A program made the position numbers and the translations under genes. Shown here one piece after another: positions 1 through 11,489 of a DNA stretch of 64,000 nucleotides (positions are counted from its first letter, which is position 1; each line of letters starts with the position of its first letter). Under the pieces are notes generated by a model. The model did not search any database. It worked only from the letters and a program-made list of their open reading frames with translations, and was not told the origin of the DNA. This DNA comes from Toxorhynchites rutilus septentrionalis (taxonomy: Eukaryota > Arthropoda > Insecta > Diptera > Culicidae). The stretch is taken from positions 262,113,598 through 262,177,597 of the forward strand of contig NC_073746.1 in the NCBI RefSeq assembly GCF_029784135.1, written 5' to 3'.

Positions 1-282
1 TTTACTTCACGGTGACGGGACGTTGTATGTTGGCGAACTTTATTGTCAGCAAGTGTAACACTAGGTCAGATTATATTTTTTTTTTAAAACTGTCAAAACT
101 CGCAAGTGATCGTTTTATGCTCTACATACTTTTTGACAGAGGAAGTTCAGAGCTGTTAGGACGATATTGTGATAAGGAGCGACATCATTGAGGGTTTGAT
201 TGCTACAATACAATGGAGTTGATCATTCGCAAAAGCACAAGGTCAATGTCAACTCTAGCAAGATGTTTTTCCTGTTTTAGAG

Positions 283-661
283 TCCCCGCACTCTGCAGAC
301 TTTTTTTTCAGCCGATAGTTTGGTCGGGTTGGGTTGCTAGTGCACACATCGAGCCAACCAAACAGTCGGGTTGGTGAAGAGTGCGCACACTAGCCAACTG
401 TCGGTCGAATATTCTCGAAGGATTTTATTTAATTTGTGTTTGACAATGGAGAAGTGAACAGTGAAGAAAAATCATCAAAAAGAGATTCAGAGGGTATTGT
501 GTGCATCCCATTCTCAGTGATTCGCAATCGGGAAGGCTATCAAACTTTTTTATCGGTCGGTATTGAATCGGTGTAATGTGCGCATATGCATATCGCTCCA
601 TACTGATTAAGTCGTCCGACCAATCAATCGGTCGACAAAAGTCTGTAGTCTGCGGGGGCTC
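283..661. mobile_element. MITE-like element with imperfect terminal inverted repeats
   Basis: The left end TCCCCGCACTCTGCAGACTT is matched in inverted orientation by the right end (AAGTCTGTAGTCTGCGGGGG). GC-richer inner arms also pair: GGTCGGGTTGG motifs on the left, CCGACCAATCAATCGGTCGAC on the right. TTAGAG occurs immediately outside both ends (277-282 and 662-667) and may be the target-site duplication. There is no coding capacity. The family is not recognised; a hAT-type MITE is possible. Confidence 0.6.
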
Positions 662-855
662 TTAGAGTCTTAGAATTTCTTCAAACTGAAATGACTTGCG
701 GAACGTGTCATGTAATTATTGAACTCGTAACTTTGTATGCGGCAGTTTGATGGTTTGAGGAAAATATTTTCATAAAGGCCTGGCTTAGATAATAGGAGTA
801 CCGGTAAGTTTCTTCGTTTCTTTTTTCAAAAATTATTGCTTTATTTTGCAAAAAT

Positions 856-1615
856 TTAATATTCAAAGTATTGCCCATCGCTAGTCACAACTTTTTCCCA
901 TCTTTCTGGCAATTCACGGATCCCTTTGCGGAAATAATCGGCCGGTTTGTCGGCTAACCACGAATCGATCCAATTTTTAACTTCATATAAAATGGAGAAA
1001 CGCTGGTCAACCAGGCCATTATGCATCGATCGAAAAAGGTAGTAATCGGACGGATAAATGTCCGGAGAATTCAGCGGGTGGGATACGACTTCCCATTTCA
1101 GCGTTTCCAAGTATGTTTTGACCGGTTTCGCGACATGCGGCCGAGGATTGTCGTGCTGCTAAATAACTTTATCGTGTCTTTGCTCGTATTGTGGCCGTTT
1201 TTCCATCAGTGCACGGCTCAAACGCATCAATTGTCGTCGGCAGAGGTCCCCCGTAATGTTTTCATTCGGTTTTAGCAGCTCATAGTACACCACACCGGTA
1301 CACCGGCGTTCGACGTCTCGTGGCTTCAATTCATACGGCACCCAATGTCCTATTTTTCGGATCATTCCCACTGCTTTTAAACGATCGGATGTATCTGCAA
1401 GTTTTTGTTGCGTTTGTGACGGATCTTGATCGAGTAAAGCTTCCAATTCTTCATCTTCAAACTTTTTTGGCGATCCGGAACGTTCTTCGTCCTCCAAGTC
1501 AAAATTACCACTTTTAAACCGTGCAAACCACGTCTGACACGTTCACTCAGTTGGAGAATGGTCACCATAAACTTCCACCAAAATATGATGACTTTTCCGC
1601 AGTATTTTTCTTCAT
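856..1615 (-). pseudogene. mariner (DD34D) transposase relic
   Basis: Reading down the minus strand: a degraded start, CQTWFARFKSGNFDLEDEER, KKFEDEELEALLDQDPSQTQ, then a junction (LKPRDVERR|CTGVVYYELL) where a large middle part, including the first catalytic Asp, is deleted. Next come HDNPRPHVAKPVKTYLETLK and SPDIYPSDYYLFRSM with the other two catalytic Asp positions. There is an in-frame TAG before the second catalytic block and a frameshift near 1530. The mix of helix-turn-helix N-terminus and D(34)D core is typical of mariner. It is dead, and no terminal repeats were recognised. Confidence 0.85.
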
Positions 1616-1699
1616 ATTGAAGTAATGAAGTAACACTCCCCGCAAAAACACTCTCGTTGATAAGAAATTCGACATATTCGAAGTGGCAAAAAACTATGT

Positions 1700-4280
1700 T
1701 GTTTACGCTTCAACTTTTTGACAAATACTGAAATAGACGTACAGGAATGTATAGATGTAGATGATCTCCGTTGATTGAATGACGATGTGGTCGAGGGGCG
1801 GATGTGGAGGATCGAGTAGGCCACTGAGAAGGATCCGAAGATTGAAGACCGGTGCTGTTAAATTACCGCACGAGAATATTACAAAACATTATAAAATAAA
1901 GTTGGACCCTCAGAGTATACACGGAAAGTGATTTTTGAGAGTTAACGGAGTGCGTAAACAACGTAAAGCTTTAAACTTTTCGCGATGGATGCCGTGTATG
2001 TGGCAAGGTATGCGAAAAGTTGCAAAGTATAGTACAGGAACCCGTGGCGAAGGGGTTAATGCGTGCTTATTTGCAAAGTGTCTTTTATTTTGCTCTCTCA
2101 TATTGCTCTTATTTTGATATGATATTTATATTATACACAGACTCGACTGTCGCTTGAGTAATTGCTGTACCAGTATGGGTAGGCAGCAATTTTTTGTTAT
2201 TTTTCTTATTATATTTCTCATTAATGTAATGAATTATGGGTTCCCGGAATAAATCGCACCAGAAAACAAATCTAACAGAAACAACCGCTCAGAACCGCTT
2301 CCGATAGAGGGTCGGCGGTCGACTCGGATCGCGTCATCTTGGCGGCTTTAGCCGATTTCTTATCCTCGATAAATGATAAATTGACCTCAGGAAATTTGGA
2401 ATAATGGTGATGGTGTCAGCTGTGAAAAAGACACCCTCAGCAGTTTGCGGGTAAACATTTTTTGAAAAACTGTGTGACATCAGCTTGATTTTGGTCTTCT
2501 AATCGGTATTTTTTAATGCTGAAGGTAGATCGGATCATTGATGTTTAAAATCCCGATCATACAAACGGATAACAGAAGAATAAGGCGCTCTGCTTCCGTG
2601 CAGATTTTGCGTACCTAATTTGAACGAAAAAACTTCATAAAATTTTTTCTTCTCAATCAGTTTCAATAGCCATTTAACTGAGCCTCCTCAAAACAGAATT
2701 GTTGATTTTCCGGTTTGTGTGACAGTATGCGTGAGTATAGGAGGGTTAATAACGGTCATTGTAATGATGTATCCATTTAATTGTTGAATTAACAGCATAC
2801 TAAATTATCATTATTATATAACCAACCCAACATAGCTAAGCGCCAATATTTAGTTGAGTAGATCGATTTTTCAGATGAATTCCAATCGGAGGCATTCCGA
2901 CGAAGATATTTGCAACAATTTTGCAATTCGATCAGGTAAATGATTTTCAGGTTATGCTTTTCCCTGATTCTGGATACATCCTCGTCAGAAATAGTCTTAA
3001 CCAAGTATGGAAAAGTTCATTCGCTCATTTCTCCACACCTGATTATAAATCACTATTGTATCTGCTTGGAATAATCATGGCGAAAAGAATGCAGCAAACA
3101 ATCGTGAGATTGCACGATGAATCATTTTACACTCCCCGACCATCTTCATTCGGGACTGATGGAAAACAGAACAAAACAAAGAGTGGAAAACAACATGCAA
3201 TGAATGAATATTCCTTTGGAAGGATCGTACGAAACAAAATAACAAGTGAGTCAAAATAGATTGAATCTGCGTGTATGCATGATTTTATTTTCCCATGTAC
3301 TCTCTTCCTTGTCAGCATTCAAGTGCACATGAAATCCACCTTCCCGCTCATCAATAACTTGCGTTAATATGGTCTTTTGCGTTGGCTTAGATAGTTTCAT
3401 ACTAGAAACAAAAAAATGTCATTGCAATAATGCACAGGAAACAACTCGATTTCAACTATCTTCCTATATTTTACTGCCGCGATCGAGGCTCAATGATTGA
3501 TATTTGAGTGAAAAACGAATGATTTTACAGAGACACTCGCTGGCTCAAGCAAAAGTTTCCGGTTTGATTCTATCACCATCATTCTGAGAGGCAAATGAGG
3601 GAATGCAAAAATTTCTGAGTATAGATGAGGGGAATCGAGACAGTATTTTTCCGTTCTAATCGAGAATGAACTTTGCGAAGAGGATAGGTGAATGTTTTCT
3701 GTCTCAAATAAAGTGAGGCATAAACGGAGAATAGAAGGGTGAGTTTTATCTGTGAATGCGTGTTGTTGAACGAATTTCGATGCGATTTTGCCCATACCTG
3801 GTCTTAACTAGAATAAGTTTTCGAAAAAAAACTGAGAAGTTCGAGGCACAATCATTCGTTTTTGGCTAATTCTAAGTTGAATTTATCTATGCTAAATTTT
3901 ATAAATCTGGAATAGTGAAATGAAAACGTCAAGAATCTCACCTAAAAACCGTTTGATTATCATCTTCAAATAAATAAAAAAATTGAAGATTGTATATTAT
4001 TTTACCAGTTTGTGTATTGTTCTCGCGAGTACTAGAATGGATCATCATCGGCTGCTTCTATAAAACCACGCTAACCATCGGTCTTTCTCAGGCCCACCAA
4101 AACTTTCTCCTAACATTTTTTTTTCAAAATTTCGATAATAATGTCCGAAATGAAAAACAAGTAAATTGAATAAAATAATTCAGAGTATCCAAACCAAATG
4201 TATTTCAAGGATTTCGATGATTCTAGATAGACAGGAAAGATATAAGGTCGTCCATCTGACGACACTACCGAGAAAACATT
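1700..4280. other. No gene seen; flanking or intronic DNA
   Basis: AT-rich sequence without a recognisable coding region. A 28-bp GC-rich stretch at 2309-2336 (GGGTCGGCGGTCGACTCG then GATCGCGTCA) recurs almost exactly at 45033-45060. The short open frames here lack similarity that I recognise and have no splice-site support. Confidence 0.5.
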
Positions 4281-4287
4281 GTAAAAG

Positions 4288-5551
4288 CACACTCTGTCCA
4301 ACTTCTATAGGACCACCCCGATTCTATTTCGTTGCAACACAAACAGTTAGAATTTCAACAAGATACATACATACATTGTTGAATGCTTAGAATAAAGTAT
4401 ATTTAACATCAATTTCGTTCAAAAGAGTTGTTTGTTTATTCAATGTGCTTAAATATGATAATTTCAACTGTCCAGTTTCTATAAGACCATTTCAAAATTC
4501 ATAGGTATTATCAATGAAAAATTCATAACGATTGGCTGATTTACATGTCAATAATTGGCAATCTTGCCATTTCGGCTAATAAACCGGAAAATTCGTGTTG
4601 GAATACTATTTACCAAATTCTATTGAACGGATTTCTCGATATTTTTCCATGTTTCCGAAATTGTGATCATGAGCTCTTCAATCGAGGTGTACCATTTTTC
4701 CTCAGTATAGATTCTGCGTACAAGGATCCCCCTAAGATTTGCAACAAGATTCAAGTCTGGGAAGCGAGCCGGCCAGTTCAAAAAATTAAGTTTTTGGTCC
4801 TTAATCTACTGCTTAGTTTTCTTGCTGGTATGATTAGTAGCATTGTTTTGCAGGAATGTGTTTTTCGTAACAGTATCTACGCAAAAACGGTAGTAGAGAG
4901 AATTCCAGAACATGTATGCAATCCTTGAATGATGTGAAAGCTATCTTGAACATTCCGGTTGCACATAATCCCGTCCAAACAATGCACGAGCCTTCACCAA
5001 ATTTCTGGTTGAAAAATTCTATTCCTTCTGCCGTAAATCACGTCGGTGTCCGTTGAAATCATCCAAATTGAACCTTTTTTCGTCAGTGAAGATAACCAAT
5101 ACATTGGAGAACTATTCGTTATGGTATATAACAAAATGTTTACTGTCCCACTGTCGGTTCATGCGTGCTTTGGTAAAACTCAGACTTCTTCCGACGTTAG
5201 ATGGTGTAAAATGAGGGGCTTTAATCTTTTAGGCCCTCTTTATGTGAGGATTTTTTACTGATACTTGACGAATTGTCATCCGAGTAATATTTAAATTGAA
5301 AAATTGCTTTTTTTTTGGTATCGTCCAATCCGACGAGCAATTTCTCTGATATTAACATTTTCGTGGTGAAATGCATCGATTTGTCTTTCTTCTCTCTCCG
5401 TGAGCACTTTTCCCTTCGGTATTTTCCAAATTAAAATTATGTAATGTATGGTAGTCACCATTACCTACATACTAGAATATAAACTGAAGCATTGTTTGTT
5501 TACAATGACACAAAGCAGCAAGATCATCACCTAGTCTTGGACAGAGTGTGC
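4288..5551 (-). mobile_element. Tc3-like (DD34E-type) transposon relic
   Basis: Minus-strand translation between about 5450 and 4545 gives broken Tc1/Tc3-type transposase: SLTKKRFNLDDFNGHRRD, then CVDTVTKNTFLQNNATNHTS (the second catalytic block with the Asp lost), then FLNWPARFPDLNLVANLRG, which matches the W-P-SPDLNPIEN block, and a C-terminal TSIEELMITISETWKNI. Many stops and frameshifts are present. GCACACTCTGTCCAA at about 4288-4302 is repeated inverted at 5537-5551 and marks probable element ends. A second CTGTCCAGTTTCTATA at 4468 may be a subterminal repeat. Confidence 0.72.
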
Positions 5552-5820
5552 ATTATTTAGTGGAAGTTTCCAACAGAACTTCGATGCAATGTACACATTG
5601 TTACTTGCAACGCGAAATATAATATCTATTCGTCTTTTTTTTCTAATTTGAACAGAACATCAATGTGGGATGCATATTTCCAATTCAAACGCTCTTCACT
5701 AGAGGCGCCAATAGAGTGAGTTATTTCTATGAAATCTTGTTCACTCTGGGAAGCATGTTGAACAACGATCACGTGTAGCCAATATAGGGTGCTTTGCGTA
5801 CTGATTTGCGAAATACTCAC

Positions 5821-6086
5821 CGCTCATATTCTCGTTCGAACTCCCGCTCCAGCTCCCGTTCGCGCTCGTACAACTCTCGTTCCCGATCCCGGAAGTCGAA
5901 ATGAGACTGGCCGTAGTCTCGTGACTCCCGCTCGCGGCTACTCCGATAGCGCTCCCGGTCCCGTTCCCGGTCGCGCTCCCGATAGAACAGATCCCGGTTA
6001 CGTTCGCGCTCCCGTTCCCGTAGGAGCTCCCGTGACTGTGGCAACGAGTGAACATTGTGCGGCGTCGTGTGGGTAGAGCGCAGTAC
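5821..6086 (-). CDS. cac: Cav2 channel exon, Arg/Glu-repeat tail segment
   Basis: This 266-nt exon reads VLRSTHTTPHNVHSLPQ, SRELLRERERERNRD, further RE/RD repeats broken by SSRERESRDYGQSHFDF, and ends EREFEREYE plus CG. HNVHSLP follows the INFPKLNASPT block in other insect Cav2 tails. The acceptor is TTCACAATAGCAACAG and the donor GAGCG|GTGAGT is strong. Without splicing, translation stops at once (CGG TGA, stop at 5817-5819), so intron retention would give a natural tail ending EYER. I did not recognise a following exon between 1 and 5820; it may lie outside the window. Confidence 0.88.
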
Positions 6087-6156
6087 CTGTTGCTATTGTG
6101 AAAAAACACGTAACCATTTTAGATTATTTTAAGTTTCACATTATAGCGTCACTCAC

Positions 6157-6311
6157 GCGGGTAGGGCTTGCGTTCAGCTTCGGGAAGTTAATGTTAGTTT
6201 GCGCTAGCTGTAGGGTCGACGGTTTACATGGTGTTGGGGGTAGCCTGCGTCCTTGTCCTTGGCGACGAGATACCAAAACAGGGTAACTGTGCTGAACATG
6301 TCCCGGTGGAC
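6157..6311 (-). CDS. cac: Cav2 channel exon with GRRLPPTPCKPSTLQL proline motif
   Basis: This 155-nt exon reads (G)PPGHVQHSYPVLVSRRQ, GRRLPPTPCKPSTLQL and TNINFPKLNASPTR. RRLPxTPxKPSTLQL followed by INFPKLNASPT is the hallmark Cav2 tail motif. In related channels a proline-rich RxLPxTP site binds the SH3 domains of RIM-binding protein; that binding is known for the family and inferred here. The acceptor is GATTTTCAG and the donor is CGC|GTGAGT. Other frames over the same DNA are open but meet stops or lose similarity. This exon gives the clearest evidence for Cav2 rather than Cav1. Confidence 0.94.
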
Positions 6312-6765
6312 CTGAAAATCGATTATCGTGGAGATAGCGGAAGGGAAGGAAATGTTTGATAGTGATTGATCGAACGAATCCATCGAAACGGATGAATGCA
6401 TACGAAACGCATAACAATTGCTGGTTCAGCATAGCTTAGGTTTTCTATTCACAGTGTAGACAAAAACAATAATGAGTTTATGAGTTGTTTTCATGGTTTG
6501 TACATGATAGTTTCGTGTGTAGTGTTCATGCGATGAATGTTTGTTTCATGTCTCAGATCGATCTCAAGAGGATCTTTGGAGTATTGATCTGAAACCAAAA
6601 CAACAGTTAACTTGAGTGTACATGTAACGGAACAGTGTGGGGTTGATTACGAATACACTGAAAAGATGATCGTCGAAACATGAATTGATATTGGTTGAGT
6701 GAGTTGGTTTTCGGGGGACTTGATGATGGTACAGCAATGGGATCACAGTTGACGGGGGGAAGCAG

Positions 6766-6792
6766 AGAAAGAGAGAGAGAGAGAGAGAGACA
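6766..6792. repeat. (GA)n microsatellite
   Basis: A run of GA dinucleotides (AGAAAGAGAGAGAGAGAGAG and on) lies just downstream (in gene direction) of the donor of the Cav2 exon 6819-7049. On the transcribed strand it is a CT tract within the intron. Confidence 0.85.
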
Positions 6793-6818
6793 GAAAACGG
6801 AAAGAAAGTGTCCAGTAC

Positions 6819-7049
6819 CCATTCCATTCCTATATTTCCGCCGCACGTGATCCCGGTCCCGCAGTTCTTGGAGCAAACTGGCAGGACTCGGCGATCGGGA
6901 CCGCTCGCAGAGGATTGTCGTGTCGTACGGTTGGTGGACCAGGTGGTTTTTGGGGCGATCTTTTCTACTACGATGCTGGGCACTACTATGTACACCAACA
7001 CGACTGGGTGATGGCGAGCGGGCGGGGCTGGTTGATGCTGACCAGGAAC
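6819..7049 (-). CDS. cac: Cav2 channel exon, C-terminal tail segment with RSRSPSP
   Basis: This 231-nt exon reads (G)SWSASTSPARSPSPSRV, HSSAQHRSRKDRPKNHL, PYDTTILCERSRSPSPASLL and ends VRRKYRNGM plus one base. YDTT-LCERSRSPSP is a cacophony tail block. The acceptor is CTCCAATATAG. The donor ATGG|GTACTG is weak, but it is the only choice that keeps the next exon (6157-6311) in frame. An alternative GT at CAC|GTGCGG would end in phase 0 and could join 5821-6086 directly, skipping 6157-6311. A GA-repeat lies about 40 bases into the downstream intron. Confidence 0.87.
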
Positions 7050-7059
7050 CTATATTGGA

Positions 7060-8290
7060 GTAGAACGAGTAGTAGCAACAGATGCGGAATGTGGAAGAAG
7101 AGAGCGAACATTGCAGTTCGGAATCACTTGCGTTCAATCTCGGTTCGTTGGCGAACATTTTTGGATCTTGTTACGAACGATTTTAGTCTTTTTTATTACA
7201 GAGCGAGAATCTAGTCGATATACTAATTTTAAGCAGAGAGGTTTACTGTCACGTAACGGAAAAAGCTAGAAGGTTGACATGGTGTTCTGAGAAGCAGCAA
7301 TGAAATATAAAAGCAAATTAAAAATACATCCTTTTGGTGAGAACAAGTCTAGGGGTATTCTATATCACAGTACAGCATAAGGGCATCACAAGACTCAACT
7401 GAGATCTTTATAAGTGGATTGAGTTCTATATTCATCGGGCTATTCAACGTAAGGGACAACAGGTTAGAACTAAGATTCGCAAAAGCAGCAGTGAAATGAA
7501 ATGGGTACCACTAACTGAACGGAAATAGAATGAAAATCGATTGTTTCAGGATGGTTGGTACCTGTGTAATAGTCAATATATACTGTGGGAGTAGATTACT
7601 ATTTCTATGGGTGCTCTTATCTCTATATACAATAACTAATAGTAACGATCTACATATGATACAGTGTGAGTTGTTGGATGTACTGTAACCAAGACTTTAT
7701 GTATTTTGAAAAGTTTTGAAAAATTTCCTTAAATAAATAATACTATGGAGCTATACTATTCGATGAAATCTGATGGACCGTTCCCCGAGAAGCATGTATT
7801 TTCGAGTTGGGCGAGCAAAATTTTCAAATGCTGCTCCTCTTGTTTGGACGTCATTCTAAGAACTGAAGAGCAAACGTCTGAATCAAAATATACGAATCAT
7901 TTTACACGCACACACAAACAAAATGAGGGTGTTCAGTTTTGTTTATAAATGAGTAGTTTTAAAAGAAATATGTCAAATTGTTACACCTTTTAAGTTGCTT
8001 TTTTGTAATCAAAGTTTGGTAATTCATCAATTGTGTCAAAAGTCATATTGTCTTGAAAATGAGTAAAATTTGCGATGAAATACGCAGGGTACAGGAGTAT
8101 TTTTTCATCGTCTCTATTCCATTCAGAAAGTTTTAATGTCAAAGATTTTTTAAAATGGTTGAACAAGACCAGCAGTGGTACTCTAGGGGAGCGGCTGAAA
8201 TATGAAATACTGTGTCTCGTCAGCTACACATAAGACGGAAGTTTAGTCGCGTGACTAGCCATCGTCACCCTAGTAAGGTGACAGGGCGAG
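7060..8290. other. Cav2 intron, no further gene seen
   Basis: Start of the 4.1-kb intron between the tail exons 11126-11280 and 6819-7049. No coding similarity, repeat structure or splice-supported exon was recognised here. Confidence 0.5.
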
Positions 8291-8299
8291 ACACAAATT

Positions 8300-10125
8300 A
8301 CTACGAACAATCAAGAAGGAACTTGGAACTGTAGGTCGCTAAATATTCTGACTGGTGACAGGATCCTACTGGATCAGCTTGAACCCCGTCACTTTGGTAT
8401 CGTAACACTGCAGGAGCTTAACCGGAAAGTATAGAACGTACGAACGATGAGTGGCCGCAGGGCCTAATACTATCAGAGCGGCAGCACAACAAAGCTGGGT
8501 AAAATAAAACCTGGTATTTTACGCGGGGGATACGTACCGTTCTAAATCATATTTCGGACAACATCACATTTCGGACACTTTGTTCAAATATCTTGAAATG
8601 CTTAATGCACTGATGATATAACTATAAAATTAATATCACTAATGCTTCTTTGGAGTAATCCCTTGGTTTCACTATTATTTCATATGAGAACTACATTTGA
8701 TTTATAACATAATCGGCAAAAATCTACTACTACACTACTCATTATCGTTTGTGTTTGACGTTTCCTTAGCATGAGCATATAGAATTTACCTGTTCATCAA
8801 TATTTAAATTTCTCCCGTGTTTCATCTGTTCATCGTTAACAGTTTACTGTGATTGCTTGGTAAGTGTTTCGCAGTTGACTATAAAATATAATCAAGTGTA
8901 ATGTAATTTTCGTTCAAAAAATTACAAAATAAAGTGTCCAAAATTTGAATTCAATCTGTTCAAAATTAGATTTTTTTATAAATAGTGTTCGAAGTTTGAT
9001 TCTCATTCGCTTTATTTGAAAAGCATTTTATTCAATGATTTTGTTTCTATGTTTTCAATGAAATAGGTACCAAAGTAGAAAGCTTAAAAGCAAATTGAAC
9101 TAACTTATTAAAAATATCAACCAAATAATACCTGTGCATAAAGTTTAGATCTGATGCCTTAAGCATCCGAAATATAATTCAAAACGGTTCCTCGTAAAAA
9201 AAACGCGATCATTGCAAAATCCGCGTAAAAAAACCGTGTTGATTGGAAAAAAAAAGCTTAAAAAACATGTCACCTAATGATAGATATCAAATGGGACTAT
9301 CCTTATGAAGAACGGAAGTAAAAAGTTGAGTGTTGCTCGCTTTCGAAAACTCGTAATTTTTTTCCTGCAATTTCGTTGGTTACTGGTAGCTGTAGTTCGG
9401 TTTTCAAGTTTTTTTTGGCACTTGGACGAACTACCCGAGGGTCCAGACGAGGGAGAACTTGACCAAACACAGACGGGCACGAAACGACATGGCCACGGTT
9501 CTGAGACGAAAGAAGCGTCCACAGAAGGATTGTGATTGTGAGCAGCTGAAAGAGCTATTACGTGTCGATGAAACGCGGAAGTTGTACGAGAAGGTAACCC
9601 AATCCCACAGATGCTATGTGCCACAAGCCGACATATGCAAGGTTGTGGAAGGAAATCTGACCACGAATGATGGCGAAGTGGTCGGCAGGTGGAAGTAATA
9701 CTTCGACGAGCACCTGAATGGCGATACAGTAAGCGAAAGCGGAGATGGAACTGACTTGGGTGAGCCAGCAGCAGGTGACGAAGTACTAGCTTCAGATCTC
9801 CATGAGATACAGAGTGTGATTTGAAGACCACTGGTGTTTGAAAAACAATTCCACTGGTAAAGTTGGCCTACCGGGAGAGCTTTATAAAAATGATAGAGAA
9901 GTGCTTGCTAGAGCACTGCACTGGGTTATTTCCAAGATTCAATCCAAAAGATTCTACAACCATGTTGGGGACACTACGTGGCCACGCACCACATTTTCAT
10001 TGACTTCAGGGACATATTCCCCGTTAAACTAATGCGACTGATCGAGCCTACCCTCAACCGTGTACGTGTGCTACGTGCGTGTCTCGGGGGTACTCTCGAG
10101 TCGCACAGAGGACTAAGACAAGGTA
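8300..10125 (+). pseudogene. RTE/JAM-like LINE relic (endonuclease and partial reverse transcriptase)
   Basis: Two plus-strand parts are recognisable. Near 8315-8425 an endonuclease start reads GTWNCRSLN then GDRILLDQLEPRHFGIVTLQ. Between about 9460 and 10120 the linker and start of the reverse transcriptase read ELLRVDETRKLYEKVTQSHR, then GKVGLPGELYKNDREVLAR (compare GKDGLPAELYK of RTE elements), then HHIFIDFRD and LMRLIEPTLNRVRV with GLRQG. Frameshifts, stops and a large deletion of the RT palm separate the pieces. About 1 kb of AT-rich DNA (8500-9300) splits the two halves. It is inactive. Confidence 0.78.
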
Positions 10126-10129
10126 AGTA

Positions 10130-11120
10130 CCGACAAACAACCATGACAGTTTGGAATCACTTGTTAAGGGTCAGTTATCCAAAGAAACTCGATATTAAGA
10201 TGGCCTCAGCTCATGATCAAACCAGAAATTGTACACTTCACCCCTTGTACACAATTATTCTACGACTCCAGTATCTTTACACAAAATGATGAGAAATGTA
10301 TGAATATTAATTTGACAACCTCGTAAACTTAATGCTCTATCAGTTCAAAGCAGTAAGATGGATATCGAAAATTGATTAATTGAGTAATCATGTCATTAAT
10401 CAAGTACAATAATGTATGACCTGAGAAATTACATGATCGATAACAGATTAATTATCTCTAAGAACTATAATAGCATTCAAAATTGTTAAACTTTTGATGA
10501 CGGAAAACGAATTGATTGTGCTAGTTTGTAGTTGTGCTTCTCTAGAAGTGGTTTTTAAGAACTATTAAATATGGTCTATTTCACTAGCACGGAGTCCACA
10601 AATTCGCCTAGAGCATCTAGTTTTCTATATTTACTGAAAAATTGTTCGATTCGAAGGAGATTGAAAACAATGAAGTATTTTCGATAGAGGTATGTGTTAT
10701 CGTATAAAAATTCATATCCCTGGTGTTGCTGTGGTGTATTTGAGTACACAAGAACTGCTGTAGGTTTGCTGAATATCGATAGATTGTTTACTAGATATTA
10801 TCTATTGTCCACCTTTACGCTAGAAAATAAAAATAAAATAAGATTGTTCTTCCAATAACTGAAGTCTTCGAGAATATTGTTTCATCCAAAACTACTATCT
10901 GTTTTCGAAGCATAAACACATTTTATACGGAGCAAGGCAATAGGAGGCATTATCAGATGGCAGGCCTTCGAAACTATTCAACATTCATCTAAGAAGGTAC
11001 AGCAACAACATAGTCTGGGCACACCAAACACTCCGGATTGTCTTCGATACTGCACAACAATCAACACCAGCATCGTTTTGCTACGTTGCTGTTTTATGTT
11101 CGAGTATGAATTTTTAATGA
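10130..11120. other. Cav2 intron, no gene or recognisable element
   Basis: AT-rich intron DNA between the RTE relic and exon 11126-11280. Nothing coding was recognised. Confidence 0.5.
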
Positions 11121-11125
11121 AATAC

Positions 11126-11280
11126 CTCGATTGTGCCTGTGGGCGTAGCCGAAATGATGCCTACCACGTCTGTGCTCTTCCTTTTGGATTTCCACCACGT
11201 TCGATACGGTGTCCGAAAATCCTATGTCGTGGTGGTGGCGACGTCGAGGACTTGGCGTCCTCACCAGGGGCGATTCCCTC
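11126..11280 (-). CDS. cac: Cav2 channel exon, C-terminal tail segment with DIGFSDTVSNVVEI
   Basis: This 155-nt exon reads RESPLVRTPSPRRRHHHD and then DIGFSDTVSNVVEIQKEEH, ending AHRHNR plus one base. DIGFSDTVSNVVE is a conserved block in the insect cacophony tail, flanked here by Ser-Pro/Arg repeats. The acceptor is ATGTTTTTTAG and the donor is CGAG|GTATTT. The two bases left by either upstream exon complete its first arginine codon. The last base joins GT of exon 6819-7049 to give a glycine. Confidence 0.88.
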
Positions 11281-11363
11281 CTAAAAAACATAATCGTATT
11301 ACGCTCGATAGGATTAATATCGGACAACTGGCGGAAATATTCCGTGCTGGTGTTTGAACTTAC

Positions 11364-11479
11364 CTCAAGCTAGGCGACCTGCGGTGATGTCCGTTATGGT
11401 ATGCATGGCCAGGATGCAGATGACCATCCCCTCCGGTCAACGATTCCAGCGATGGTTGCCTTGAAACATCCTGATGCTC
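11364..11479 (-). CDS. cac: Cav2 channel exon, His-rich tail segment (possible cassette)
   Basis: This 116-nt segment reads EHQDVSRQPSLESLTGGDG, then a His/Gly-rich stretch (GHAYHNGHHRRSPSL), and leaves two bases (AG). The donor TTGAG|GTAAGT is strong and joins in frame to exon 11126-11280. The only AG upstream in a plausible place is ACCCAACATCAG, which sets phase 0. Exon 21598-21821 leaves two bases, so the two cannot be joined directly. Either one more exon (length 3n+1) lies between 11480 and 21597, or my 5' boundary is wrong. Skipping this exon joins 21598-21821 to 11126-11280 in frame. Confidence 0.72.
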
Positions 11480-11489
11480 CTGATGTTGG

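Noticed and set aside
5789..6109. Plus-strand and alternative minus-strand frames rich in Pro/Arg or Gly/Ser over the Arg/Glu-repeat exon
   Set aside because: They are shadows of the low-complexity repeat; only the RE-repeat frame joins the neighbouring Cav2 exons.
6204..6401. Alternative frame over the proline-motif exon reading VHRDMFSTVTLFWYLVAKDK and ending in a stop, which looked at first like a terminal exon
   Set aside because: The overlapping frame with GRRLPPTPCKPSTLQL and INFPKLNASPT matches Cav2 and has consistent splice phases on both sides.
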